Source of the DNA: Gnetum montanum
Lineage: Eukaryota; Streptophyta; Gnetopsida; Gnetales; Gnetaceae
Direction: 5' to 3'
DNA: 64,000 nt
Assembly (NCBI GenBank): GCA_015680685.1
Contig: MNCI01009417.1
Location: 490,530 to 554,529, forward strand
Position 1 is the stretch's first letter. Each line of letters begins with the position of its first letter. Below are positions 23,812 to 35,289 of the stretch, piece after piece. The position numbers and the translations under genes were made by a program. Below the pieces are notes generated by a model, which was given only the letters and a program-made list of their open reading frames with translations, was not told the origin of the DNA and ran no database searches.

Positions 23812-24833
23812 TAATAACCACAGTAAAAATCATGCGAGTAGTGGGCATTTAAACTACCGTGTGGTGGTCATTGATGGTGGTGGTTGTGGACATTAGTGGT
23901 AGATGTTTTGAAAGTTACAGATATAGTGGGCACTTAAATTGAAGATCATGGGCAGTAATAGCTAGGTGGTGGCCATTCATGATAGTGATTGCAGTTATTA
24001 GTGATGCAGCCGTTACAGTAGAACATGGGCACCATTATTGGTTGGTTGTGGTGGCTATAAAAAGGGGACTCTTTCTATCAATCTGGCAAGCTCTTTCTAT
24101 CAATCAAAGAAGGNNNNNNNNNNNNNNNNNNNNNNNNNNNNNNNNNNNNNNNNNNNNNNNNNNNNNNNNNNNNNNNNNNNNNNNNNNNNNNNNNNNNNNN
24201 NNNNNNNNNNNNNNNNNNNNNNNNNNNNNNNNNNNNNNNNNNNNNAGGGTCCAAGCAGGAGCTAGCAGCTCAAAATTAGATCCTTGGAGTCTCCATAACA
24301 ATGTAGGAGGGTTCTCTCTCATTTTCTTTTGTCTGCAGTAGTGCAGTCCACACTCAGGATGCAAGACGTATGGTTTTCTTTGGGCCAGTAGCATATCTTG
24401 ATGGTGTAGACATGGGTGGACAATCTTTCTTTATATGAAAATGCACAAAAGGTGGTAGATGGCAACAGGCTTTGAGTGTTTGTAGTTACTACCCCGTGTA
24501 GATTGTAATAGGTAGTCTTTTTTTTCTCTTTTCTCCTTCTCCTCACTCTCTCTTCCTCTCTACGGTGATAGCATTTCAAGCGATGCACCTGGCTAGCGGA
24601 ATAGCGGGACCAGGGAAAATTCATTTTTTAGTTACTCATTGTATTTGAGATAATTATTTAATTTAAATTCTAGGTTTTATTTTTTAGTTTATTATTTGCA
24701 AAAGGCCACATAGCCCTCTCCAACTGAGACTATTCCTGGGTTTCCGTACCATACCGAAGGTGCTCTAGGCAATAGTTTTCTAAAATGAGTTTTCTTTCTT
24801 GATGTTGGTGCAACCAAAATTTATGCATCAACA
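23812..24833 (+). repeat. 3' LTR of element B, second part
   Basis: Resumes the LTR interrupted at 15626, matching 10187-11157. It includes the TATAAAAAG box (24056) and a 132-base N gap (24114-24245), and ends CATCAACA followed by the AATAT target duplication. The last ~35 bases have no match in the 5' LTR. Confidence 0.8.
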
Positions 24834-24838
24834 AATAT

Positions 24839-25057
24839 CTTGGTAAGCTCTCCCTCCTTGGAACCTCCTTGCAAATTTGAATAAGCTAAAAATAGCTGAA
24901 GCATCAACCGTAACTTAGGTAAATCCCCTCATTACTAGACTTGGACTCTATGAATAGCTTGTTTTTTATAGAGTAAACTCCGACTCAGCCAATTACAAGG
25001 TAAACTCATAGAATAGTAAAAAGAAGTCATTGAAATTTGAATTTTCACCCCTTTGAT
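24839..25057. other. Short unique spacer between elements B and A2
   Basis: No feature recognised. It is the flank into which A2 inserted. Confidence 0.5.
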
Positions 25058-25970
25058 TGATGAGTGGTGAGGTACCCCTACGCTCAACCATATGAATACG
25101 AGTGTTTCACGCATGATTCGGTTGAATTTCAAGGACTAAGTGCTTATGTGCCCTTGTGGAGCAAGGATGGGTTGGTTGATCATTGTCTTCCCAAGCTTAC
25201 CTGTATGTCATGATTGTATGATTAAGTAAGCTTGAGGCATATGATTTTATGTCCTACGCTAGTAGGGAAGGAGAGAGGTAACTAAGTGACTAATTTAACT
25301 TAACTACTCATTAACTAAGTTCTAACTAATCCTAACACCAGCATCCATTCCCACTTGTTGTACACATCCTGAACTAGTGCAATACTATTGGGATTACCAA
25401 ATGCTAATCGTTACTAGGTTACCAAGTGTTACATGCATGCTCAAAGTGGTCGTGCTTGTGTAATTTAATGATTTGCTTAATTGATCAAAATGAATTGCTG
25501 TGCTAATATCAAAAATGTAAAGTGCATAAAATAAAATAAAATAAATGTGTAAAAAAACAAATCTCAATTTTTGCAAGGATGAATTAAAGAGCTCATCTTT
25601 ATTGCTGTACACAAGGTGTGCTTAGGTACACAATGCTCGAATAAAGATCCGTCCACACTTAGACCTCCTACTATGGGCACTTGAAAAATACTCTAACTTT
25701 TAAACAGACTACAAGAGTTTTGCTACTTGATGGCTAAAAGACTTCTTTCCAATTGTGCATCTGGGCACTGTATTTTTAGGCTTGGGAGCAACTACTCTAA
25801 TAATTAGAATAACTGCTAAAGTAACCGCTAGAGTAACCACTCTAATAATTAGAATAACTACTAGAGTAACCGCTAGAGTAACCACTCTAATAATTAGAAT
25901 AATTTCTAGAGTAATTGATAAGTAACCACTCTAATAATTAGAATAATTGCTAGAGTAACTGCTCTTATCA
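25058..25970 (-). repeat. 3' LTR of A2
   Basis: From TGATGAGTGGTGAGGTAC to CTTATCA. It contains the TTACCAA two-box core (25387-25435) and the TCTTTATT/AATAAAGA pair (about 25599-25650). Instead of the GATATC cluster of its relatives it has a tandem array near the outer end. Confidence 0.85.
25790..25966. repeat. Tandem repeat inside A2 LTR
   Basis: Units of roughly 45-65 bases built from ACTCTAATAATTAGAATAA and CTAGAGTAACCGCTAGAGTAA segments, about three copies, each with internal dyad symmetry (CTCTAATAATTAGA). The 5' LTR (41398-41515) has fewer copies. Confidence 0.8.
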
Positions 25971-25986
25971 TATCCCCACGATTGAA
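25971..25986 (-). other. Polypurine tract of A2
   Basis: Minus-strand TTCAATCGTGGGGATA abuts the 3' LTR. Confidence 0.65.
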
Positions 25987-27960
25987 TAAAAACTCATCCT
26001 TGAATTCCTTACAAAATATTGGGAAGGTATGGGATTACTGACTAATTGACAATTGACGGTGGAATGGGATGACAGACTCAAAGTGCCCAGTGAATGGATC
26101 AATAAGCATATTACAACATTAGTGTTCATGATCATTGTGGTGAACACTCGTACATAAATGACATACAAGCCTTTATTTGATAGTTTCAAGAGAAAAAGAG
26201 AGAGAGAAAGAAGATGGAGGGTGTTGCTGCCAATGCCGAGATTGCACCTTTTGTTGTTTATCCATAGCCATGCCACCAAACTTGCTCTTTTTGTAAATGC
26301 TCCAATTTAGGTTCTTCCTAAGTGCTTCCTCCAAGCCCAGTTAATTGTTTGTATGATCATCATTTGCACACACAACACATTCACAAATGAGCAAGGATAA
26401 ATAATCCACAATGTAATTGATACCTTGCCTCGATATGAAGCACACTGGCTGAGTTGTGGTTATGGCAGAAACTAGTTTGGAGATTTATCACTAGCAACTA
26501 CCCAGGGTGTAGCGGTTAGGCAATTAGTAAAATGGAAAAAATTGAAAAATTTATGCTAGGGCCCCCATACCTAAGAGCAAACCTCTAGTAGCTATAAGAT
26601 GGAAAAATATGAGGAACAAGAAAGATGGAAAAAATAAAAATGGCAACACCAATAAAATGGATGCCATGGATGGGGATGAAACAAGAAATAATTGATTGCA
26701 GGAAATTTTTAAGGAAAAGATGTTAACAATTGCATCAAAAAAGGAATGTCAGTGGGTCCTCCCCAAAGCAGACTCATGTCTTTTATGCCCTAACAAACCG
26801 ACAAACCAAAGAGTCCATAGGCTCCAAGAATGCCATTTGGAAGCAAGAGTTAAAAACTTACCCATAATAATTCACCAAAGAAAAATAATGCATCAACCTA
26901 GAACGAACTAATGATAAAATCGGCAATGAGGTGAAAAATGGGAAGAAAGATGGAGAGGAGAGAATGGAATGGAATCCCAAGAACAAGGTTGTGTAAGGCC
27001 TCTTTTGTATTTCATGGTTAAGATAACTGAGTAGAACTCATCCCAAATCCAGACTCAAACCAACCACATTCAGTGACCTCGGATCAACACACTTGACCAA
27101 TCCATCCACTTGAAGCAACAAAAATGCTTCCACAAAAAGTCATCACCATTCCGAGGAGAGCAAGATGGGGAAGCAGGAAGCGAGAAAGGGCCTTAGTTAG
27201 AAGGAACCTTCAGGCATGGGTAACATGTCTTTCTAGTTCCATAACCAGTGCTTGTAGCCCACATTGCTTTATTATGTCTAAGGGGTATGCTTTAAATTCT
27301 CACACCTTTTCTTTTCTTGCTTGAGAACCACACTATGTAAAGATTTATTTTTATTCACTCAGCTTCTTGATTTTTGAACAATGTCAAAATGATGGAAAAC
27401 CCAAGAAAAAGTATCCAAGAACCCAAGAGAATGGCCAGCACAAATGCATTAAATTCCCTTGAAGTCACACCCTTTTCATCCTTTGAGTCTTTCCTTAGTT
27501 TGAAAAGTACCCAGCCACCAATTTATTAAAATTTTACTTAGAAAAGGAAGGACTATATAGTTCCAAGCCAAAGGAGACCATAGAGTTGTATGGATGAGTG
27601 GATAGTGTGGACTCATTGCCTGTTTTACCAAAAGAACCATACCTTAATATTAGCATCATAATTCAAAGGTAAAAACCAAACATTAGCAATCAATATGATA
27701 TAATTCAATCCACCATCATGAGCACTTATTGGATGATGAATAAAAGTAAACCAAGCAATCAAACAAATAGTAAAAATATGAACAATGGTGTTAAAAAAAA
27801 GTTGAAAGAATGTGTAAAAAAAAAATTCAAAAAGAACTGAGGGCCTAGAATGGTTATCATAGGTGGCCATCTCCCCCACAACTGAGTTGGAAGGAAGAGA
27901 TCCAAAATAGTGAGCAAGGTTGTCCATCATGAGAGGTAGCATGTGTACTGGCTATCCTAA
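25987..27960 (-). other. 3' non-coding region of A2
   Basis: About 2 kb between integrase and PPT without coding capacity, conserved in A3 and partly in A1 and A4. At its integrase end it has a second polypurine motif, minus TCAGTTGTGGGGGAGA (27870-27885). Confidence 0.7.
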
Positions 27961-27979
27961 GCTCTTGGAAAGGTTTGGT

Positions 27980-28249
27980 TTATTGCATGTTGACCAAAAG
28001 TTTCTTACCCAGGCTCTCAAGTTTGTATATTATCATGGCCCTTGAAGGAAAAGTTGCATAAATAATATAAGGTCCTTTCCATAGTGTTTGAAATTTAGTA
28101 CGTTGTGGCACATGTGTGGGATTCCAGTAGAGAACCTTATCTCGTGGCTGATATTTAACTTTCCTAATTCTTAGGTCATGACATTCTTTATTGAAGGCCT
28201 TATGCAATTCGTTAGATGATAGGGTAGCTAATCTATTTTCATCTAGCAA
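27980..28249 (-). pseudogene. Integrase C-terminal domain of A2
   Basis: An open frame of 89 residues includes NELHKAFNKECHDLRIRKVKYQPRD-type linker sequence (split here only by description), VLYWNP and LWKGPYIIYATF, the GPY/F motif of the SH3-like integrase C-terminal domain. It lies just after the core frame (28273-28767), separated by a frameshift or stop. In family members this domain contacts target chromatin or DNA. Confidence 0.75.
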
Positions 28250-28272
28250 GTTAAGGGTTACTAACCATTGTT

Positions 28273-28950
28273 CTATGCTAGATCAAGGTCAAGGTTGAGG
28301 TCACATGCCGTGGATAGTTTACAGAGCTTAGTTTGAATGGGAAGCATTGGTAATTTATCATACACTAACTCATAGGGAGAGTAGCCTATAGAGAGTTTCC
28401 ATGTGAAGAGGTATGCCCAAAGAGCATAATTTAGTTTAGTGCTCCAATCTTGCCTAAACTTGCTAATGGTTCTTGTCAATATCTTCATAATCTCCTTGTT
28501 GGTGACTTCTGCTTGACCATTCGCTNNTAGGTAATCAATGGCAACAATAATATAAGCTTTTCCATTGGACATTGGTGTAATCGGCCCCATAAAATCAATT
28601 CCCCAAATGTCAAAGGGTTCTAACGATTGAATCCATTGTTGCAAACCCTCCATTTTAGCAGTCATTCCCCCATCACATTGATAGTGCTCACAAGATTGGA
28701 CGAAATGATGGGCGTTCCCAAATAATGTAGGCCAATAGTATCCTGTAAGTAGGATCTTGATGGCCATTCATCTCCCAGCGTAATGACCCCCACAAGGACC
28801 CTCATGAGCATCTTGGAGAACTCGCAATCAATCTATATCGGGAGCACACCATCGAACCAAGCCATCGGGACACACTTTGTAAAGTTGCCCATTGATCTCC
28901 ATAAAGTACTTGGCTTGGTGAAGAATCTGTTGTTTCTTCTTAAGATTTAA
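28273..28950 (-). pseudogene. Integrase N-terminal and catalytic core of A2
   Basis: The minus frame shows TGYYWPTLF, FVQSCEHYQCDGG (zinc region, second Cys changed), PFDIWGIDFMGPITPMSNGKAY with the first catalytic Asp, then two N bases at 28526-28527, then ANGQAEVTNKEI with the catalytic Glu, and ALWAYLFTWK..GYSPYELVYDK. The segment with the second Asp is absent exactly at the two N, so it is probably an assembly collapse, not biology. The sequence is most like Athila/Tat-lineage integrases. Confidence 0.8.
28526..28527. other. Two-N junction hiding integrase core sequence
   Basis: Flanked by VAIDYL and ANGQAEVTN. The stretch with the second catalytic Asp is missing, estimated at ~150 bases or more from the usual domain length. 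Confidence 0.75.
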
Positions 28951-28953
28951 CTC

Positions 28954-29540
28954 TTATGGTGTTTGTTGGGTGAGGAGATAGGTAAGAATGCTACTGTACC
29001 AGTTTGTCTTCATGGGTGATTGATTATTCACTACACTAGCAAAGAGGAATTCATCAGGGAAATAATCAAAAATTGGATACTCATCCTCTTTGTTGTCCCA
29101 TTGCAACCAAGATAAATGATTAGCAACTACGTTCTCGGTACCTTTACAATCGATCATTGTAAGATCAAACTCTTGTAAGATTACAAGCCATCATATGATA
29201 TGAGGGCTTATGATTGGCTTATTCATGAGGAACCATATTGCACTATGATCTCTATGTACATATACTTTATATTCTAATACGTAGTGTCTAACTTTTCTAG
29301 TGCAAACACTATAGCCATTAATTCTTTCTCTATGGTAGTGTAGTTAAGTTATGCACTAGTAATACTTTTACTTGCATAGTGGATATAACAAGGATGCTTC
29401 TAATCATCTAACTATGTAAGTATGGCTTCTAAAGCATAGTTGGATGTGTCAGTCATGATATGGAATTGTTTGGACTAGTCAAGAGCTTGTAGAATGGGTG
29501 TTTCTACTAGCTTCTATTTTAGAGTTTGGAAAGCTAATTC
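28954..29540 (-). pseudogene. RNase H domain of A2
   Basis: Motifs QFHIMTDTSNYALEA (catalytic Asp retained, Ala changed to Thr after it), NYTTIEKELMAIVFALEKL and IDCKGTENVVANHLSWL occur in order across frameshifts. It lies between RT and integrase as in A1. Confidence 0.75.
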
Positions 29541-29559
29541 ACATTCCCTGGTCCACTTG

Positions 29560-30330
29560 AAAGGTACATCCTTTTTTGTTAATTCCACCAATGGTTTGGA
29601 AACTTTTGAAAAGTTCTCAATAAATCTCCTATAGTAGCCAGTATATCCAAGGAACGATTGAATATATTTGAAATTTTCCGATTGATGGGGAATTCCTTGG
29701 ATAATTTTGATTTTCTAAAGGTCTGCCTCTATCCCTGTGTGTGAGATTTTGTGCCCTAGTACTATGCCTTCTTGGACCATCAAATGGCTTTTCTACCAAT
29801 TGAGCCTCAAATTGGTTTCTAGACATCTTTTTAACACTTGCTCCATCCAATCCAAGGCTTGATCAAAGTTTGTTCCATAAGTGGAGAAGTCATCCTATAA
29901 AGACCTCCATGCCATTCCCTATCTACTGTTGGAATATGCTTAGAACTAGTCGTTGAAATGTTGCAGGGGCATTGCACAAGCCAAACGACATCTATTTGTA
30001 TACGAACGTTTCCCAAAGAATGGTGCTATTTGTATTTGGTTATATCCATTATATCCATCCAAAAAACTGTAATAGCAATGCCCTGCGATGGTGTTTAAGA
30101 CTTGGCAACAAATGTCAATGGAAAGTGATTTTTGAATGTTGCCATATTTAGTAGCTTGAAATCTATGCACACCCTCCATTTGCCTTCCTTTTTAGGCACA
30201 ATATCTAAGGGGCTAACCCATTCACTATCAGAAATGGGGTATATGAACATAGCTTTGAGAAGCTATTCGATTTCTTCCTTAACTACTTACTTTAGCTTAG
30301 GGTTCAATCGCCTCTGTAGTTATCTTTGAG
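29560..30330 (-). pseudogene. Reverse transcriptase of A2
   Basis: Fragments CIDFKLLNMATFKNHFPL, HCYYSFLDGYNGYNQIQIAP and FYRRFIENFSK.SKPLVELTKK (two separate pieces) are recognisable. The catalytic VFIDD box is frameshifted: compared with A1 one extra base lies inside it (about 29891-29905). The copy is therefore inactive even apart from its stops. Confidence 0.8.
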
Positions 30331-30892
30331 AATTCATGGAGGGGTTAGTGTAAATTCTATGTTGGCATATCCTAGGATCTATTCCAGTTAATTCGGGATA
30401 TGACCAAGAGAAGGCTTTTGACCATTTATTTATTACCTTCAACAATTTTTCTTTCTATTGAGGAGCAAGCTTAGTGCTGATAATTACTAGTTTCTCATTT
30501 TTGAGGAACATGTATTCCATACCAATGGGTAATGGTTTCAGCTTGAGGGGCTCATGCTTAAATTTTTCAAGGATTTCCAACTTCCCCCAATTGATATTTT
30601 CAAGGTTAAGACTTGGAAGTTAGCAATGGACTTGCTCTAATGCATCTATGCTATTGATGTAAGCACAAGTCAAACCCTTAGTTGGTTCCATGCATATGAG
30701 TGAACTACTTTCTTGATCAGCTATCAACCACTGGGTGTCTTCCTATCATGTGGCTATTGCATACATGCATCTTTGTATGTTAATCACTTGTGCACACTGA
30801 TTGCATGTAGGCAATGCTAAACTTTGCACAAACCATGACCTCTACACATAATTACACCCTATGTCATTGTATGCGATGCATAGAACTTTCTT

Positions 30893-31300
30893 CTACTCGA
30901 TCTTTTTGAATGTATTTTCCTTTAATATTTCTAGGGAAAGATCACAGATTCCTAGGTGTGCATCGATGGTGCTTAGCCATGCTATTCCCATTATGATTGG
31001 GAAGTCTCCCTTACCGTTGTTTACTTGAATCACTAGGAAGTTAGCTAGGTACGACCACCTACAAATAGTGGTAACAATGTCTTCCACCAGTCCCAATGGG
31101 ACAGTGATGGACTGGTTGGCCAACTCTAGACAAATGTTACTCTTTTTCAATGGAGGTAGGTTCTAGGCCATGTACATTTCTTGAGAAATCAAGTTGACAC
31201 TAGAACCTGAATCCAAAAGAGCATTGCACAGTTCATTTCTAGTGATTTGTAAATATATCAAAGGACTCCCAAGATCAGAGAACTTTCTGGGAAGATGAAC
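30893..31300 (-). pseudogene. Protease domain of A2
   Basis: Two adjoining frames cover ALLDSGSSVNLIS with the catalytic DSG intact (31205-31213) and FPIIMGIAWLSTID with Arg changed to Ile in the second motif. A stop near 31150 separates them. In gypsy elements this enzyme processes Gag-Pol. Confidence 0.8.
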
Positions 31301-31833
31301 AAATTTGATCCAATCAGTAACAACATGTGTTAACATGATCCTATGCATTGAGTGCAATGGTTGAGTTGAAGGAGGCTTCGAAGTTTTGATTGATATTGAG
31401 GCGTCTAAGAAATTAGCCGCTTGTGATTGCAAGGGCTTGGTTTGACTGTGAATTCTAAAGGAAGGTCTTTTTTTAATGTGGTTGTTAGAACCAACAGTAG
31501 GTTGAGAGTTAACAACCGTTGTGGCATTACATTGCTGTGGCTGAGTAGGGATTTCACCTTGCATAGCTAGAGTAGGTGGTAGTAGAGCTATTAGTGGAAG
31601 AGATGCGATTAGATGAGAAGGATGATATGCTTGTGGAATATTGCCTCTAGAAGAGTGAGTCCCATAATACTTATAGACTTGGTAGTGAGGTTGAGGAGTA
31701 ACGTGACTAGTAGAGTCATGTGGGGAGATTGGCTACTGCATGTAATATCCATATAGGTTAGGTTGCCGATAAGGATACTGTTGCCTTGGTTGTGGCATTC
31801 CCCATGATTGTGGGTGCTGCCACTATTGATATT
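31301..31833 (-). pseudogene. Gag C-terminal part of A2
   Basis: Continues the Gag-protease frame upstream of the protease (MQGEIPTQPQQCNATTVV at 31564 inwards). It ends abruptly at the LTR of A3. The continuation is at 38682. Confidence 0.7.
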
Positions 31834-32580
31834 TGATGAGTGACGAGGTACCCCTACACTCAACCATACGAATATGAGTGTTACATGCACGATCTAGTTA
31901 AACTCCACAAACTAAGTGCCTACACGCCTTATGGAACACCTAAGGTTAATCAATCATTGTCCTTCCAAGCTCACTTGTATTTTTTCACAATTGTATGGTT
32001 AAGTATGCTTGAGGTATGTGATTTTTATATCTTTTATGTTTTTATCACCTATGCTAATGAGGGAAAGGGTGAAGAGACTAAATAACTAACTTTAACTAAC
32101 TAAGCCTTAATTACCCTAGCATCAGTATCCGTTCCCACATGTCATTTCACACCCTGAACCAATGCAATGCTGCTAGGATTACCAAATGCTATTCATTACT
32201 GGGATTACCAAGTGTAACGCATGTGCTCGAAGCATTCGTACTAAATGCACTTAACTATGAGAGTTGAGGGTTGAGAGAGATTAAGTCTTTAAGAAAGCAT
32301 TTAAACAATTATAATAATTAAAGTCCTATTTAGCTTAGTCCATGCATTGCAAGGTTTATCCAAAAGGTCATCTTTATTGCCATACACAATTGTGTGCTCA
32401 GGTATAAAATTGCTCAAATAAAGATTCGTTCACTTTGGGACTCCTACTACAGGCACATGGAAATTATTCTAACTTTGGAATGGAAAAATGGCAAGAGTTT
32501 GGATAAGGTCTAGATCTAGATGGAGAAATAAGGGAGAGCCACCTCTTATTTATAGAACTATGCGATATCACGTCCCATCA
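31834..32580 (-). repeat. 3' LTR of A3
   Basis: TGATGAGTGACGAGG to CGTCCCATCA. It is about 60 bases shorter in the GATATC cluster than the 5' LTR and carries many C-to-T/G-to-A differences from it. Confidence 0.9.
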
Positions 32581-32596
32581 TACCCCCATGACTGAA
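32581..32596 (-). other. Polypurine tract of A3
   Basis: Minus-strand TTCAGTCATGGGGGTA abuts the 3' LTR. Confidence 0.7.
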
Positions 32597-34536
32597 TAAA
32601 AACTCATTCTCTAGTTCTTTACAAAATATTGGGAAGGTATGGGATTATTAACTTAAATGGAACTAATGGTGAATGGGATGACATGTGAATGGATCATCAT
32701 TATAGAACATGAAAAAACTAGTGTTCACGACAACAAGAGTGAACACTTTATACATTTGACATCAAGACTTATTTGGTAGCTGAGAGAGAAGAGAGAAGAG
32801 AGAAGAAGTCTACTACTACCAACGCCAAAATTGTGCCTTTCGGTGTCCATCCATAAGCACACCATCAGTCTCATTCCTTGCATAATTTCTTCAGCACCGA
32901 TCCATTCCAATTGTTTTCTCTAGATCTGATCCTTTGTTGCATAATTGCCATATGCACACACAACACAGTCTTATATTAGCCAGGGTAAATGAATCGTAAT
33001 GCAATTGATACCTTGCTTTGGTGTCAGGTCCATTGGCTGAGTTGTGGTATGGCTGAGACAGATTTGGAAATACAATATTGGTGGCTACCCAAGGTGTAGG
33101 GGTTAGGAGAAAATAAAAAAAATTGGACCAGGACCCCCATGACTAATCACGAACCTCCGATAGCGAGAGAATCGAAAAAAAAAGAAGGAATAAGAAGGAT
33201 GAAGAAAAAGAGACAATTGTAATGCCAATGAAATGGATGTCAAGATGGAAATGAATAATATAGAGTTGATTGAAAAAATGTTAAGAAAAAGAATTTAACT
33301 GGTGCACCAAATAGGAATGCCAGTGGATCCTCCCCAAAGTAGGCTCATGCCCTTAATGCCCTGAAAAACCCACATTCAAAGAGTCTGTAGGCTCTAGGAA
33401 TGTCATTTGGAAATAAGAGTTAAAGTCTTAACCACAAGAATTTACCAAAAATAAAATAATGCATCCACTAAGATATGGAATACTGATACAACTGGAAATG
33501 AGGTAACAAATGGAGAAAGAAGGATGGAGAGAAGAGAATGGAATGGAATCTCAAGAATAAGGTGGTGTACAGCCCCCTTTGTATTTAATGATTAATGTAA
33601 CTTAGTAGATCCCATTCCGATTCTTGCCCCAAACAAGCCACATCCAGTGACTTCGCATTAATGCATTCAGCCAATCCATCCACTTGAAGTAACAAGAATG
33701 CCTTCACCCAAGAGCCACCACCATTCCAACGAAACGAAGGAGGAGAGAGTAGGAAGCAAGAAGGGCCTTAGTTATAGGGAACATGTTTATTTTAGTTCCA
33801 TAACCAGTGCTTGTAGCCCAAATGATTATTTCATCTAAGGGTTGTGCTTTGAATTCTCACTATTTTTTTTGCATTTTTGCGTGAGAACCACACCATGCAA
33901 AGACTTATTATTTTTATTTACTCAGATTCCTAATAATATGGTAATCGTCGGAACGATAAGAAAACTCAAGAAAAAAACATCTAAGCACCCAAGAGAATGG
34001 CCAACAAAAACACATCAAGTTCTCTTGAAGCCACACCCTTTTCAATCCTTGAGTTTTTCCTTAGTTTGAGAAATGCTCGGTCATCGATTTGTTGATAGTT
34101 CTTATTATTGAGAAAGGTGACTGTCAGTTCCAAGCCAAGAGAAACCATAGAAATTTATGGATGCGTGGATGATGTGAACTCATTGCCTGTTATATCAAAA
34201 GAACCATACCTTAGTATCAACATCGTAACTTAAAGGTAAAAACCAAACATTAGCAATCAATAGAAAATAGTTTATTCCATCATTAAGAGCACTTATTGGG
34301 TGACAAACCTAACAAAATGGATAAAACACATACATACATACAAAAATAAAGAAAAAGTATAAACAATGTTGTAAAACAAAAAAAAAAAGAAAAGTTAAAG
34401 AAATTTGTAAAACAAAAATGTGCAAAAAAAAAATGTGTAAAACAAAAACTTAAAAAGAACTGAGGGCCTTAACTGATCAGCATAGATGGCCATCTCCCCC
34501 ATGACTGAATTGGAAAGGAGAGATTCGAAATAATGA
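32597..34536 (-). other. 3' non-coding region of A3
   Basis: Collinear with 25987-27960 of A2. It includes the second polypurine motif at 34493-34508 and A-rich runs at 34378-34450. No coding frame is supported. Confidence 0.7.
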
Positions 34537-34716
34537 GCGTTTGTTTGAATTTCTTAAAAGTGTCCAACTTCTCCCTATTGATGTCTTTAGATTAAGGGTT
34601 GGAAGTTGGCAATGCTCATATTCTAATGTATCTATGCTTTTGTTGTGGTTGCAAGTTGTTTCCCCAGTTAGTTCCATGCATATTGGTGGGTTGCTCTCTT
34701 GATTAGCTATCAACCA

Positions 34717-35274
34717 CTAGGTGTTCTCTTGTTGTGTGGTTGCTACATACAAGCACCTTTGTATTTGAGTTTCTTGGGCACACTGGTTGCATACAAGAGA
34801 TGCTAAACATTCCTGTATGTCATCACCCTTTGTATCACTATATGTGATGCATGGAACTTTCTTCCTCTCAATCTTTCCATAAATCTTTTCCTTAGATATT
34901 TCCAAGGAAAGATCGCGGATTCCTAGGCATGCGTTTATGGTACTTAGCCATGCCCTCCCCATTACGATTGGGAAGTCCCCTTTATTATTGTTGACTTCTA
35001 TCACTAGGAAATCAGCTAGGTATGACCAACCACACACAGTGGTTACAATGTTCTCCAGAAGTCCAAAAGGGACAATGATGGACTGGTCAGCTAGCTCTAG
35101 TTGAATATTGCTCTTCTTGAGTGGGGGCAGGTTCCAAGCTTTATACATTTCTTGCGATATTAAGTTGACTCTAGAACCTGAGTTAAGAAGAGCTTTATGT
35201 GGTTCGTTCCCAGTGACTTGGAGGTAGATTAAGGGACTTCTAGGGTTAGAGAGTTTTCTGAGAAGGTGGCCCAC
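34717..35274 (-). pseudogene. Protease domain of A3, catalytic Asp lost
   Basis: A 185-residue open frame with KALLNSGSRVNLIS, so the catalytic DSG has become NSG (35176-35184). FPIVMGRAWLSTINA, the second conserved motif, is intact. It extends to the point (34717) where the frame continues for ~60 residues and then enters the deletion junction. The Asp-to-Asn change, a G-to-A transition on the coding strand, should inactivate the enzyme. Confidence 0.85.
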
Positions 35275-35289
35275 CTTTATTTAGTTAGT

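Larger units (their letters stand above)
10114..24833 (+). mobile_element. LTR retrotransposon B (Ty3/gypsy-like, pol-deleted), interrupted by A1
   Basis: The LTR starts TGTTGATG and the 3' end reads CATCAACA, a perfect terminal inverted pair. The element is flanked by AATAT on both sides (10109-10113 and 24834-24838), a 5-bp target duplication. In order it holds a 5' LTR, a Gag with a retrotransposon-gag domain, a retropepsin, a linker, an integrase C-terminal tail, a G-rich polypurine tract and a 3' LTR that is split by element A1. Reverse transcriptase, RNase H and the integrase core are absent, so the copy could only move with enzymes supplied by another element. Without A1 it would be about 6.5 kb. 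Confidence 0.85.

Noticed and set aside
24104-24394. Open frames running through N
   Set aside because: Open only because N bases were translated as X; the same applies at 40511-41095.
25790-25966. CRISPR-like regular repeat
   Set aside because: Units are adjacent and imperfect with no unique spacers; it is an LTR-internal tandem array in a eukaryotic element.
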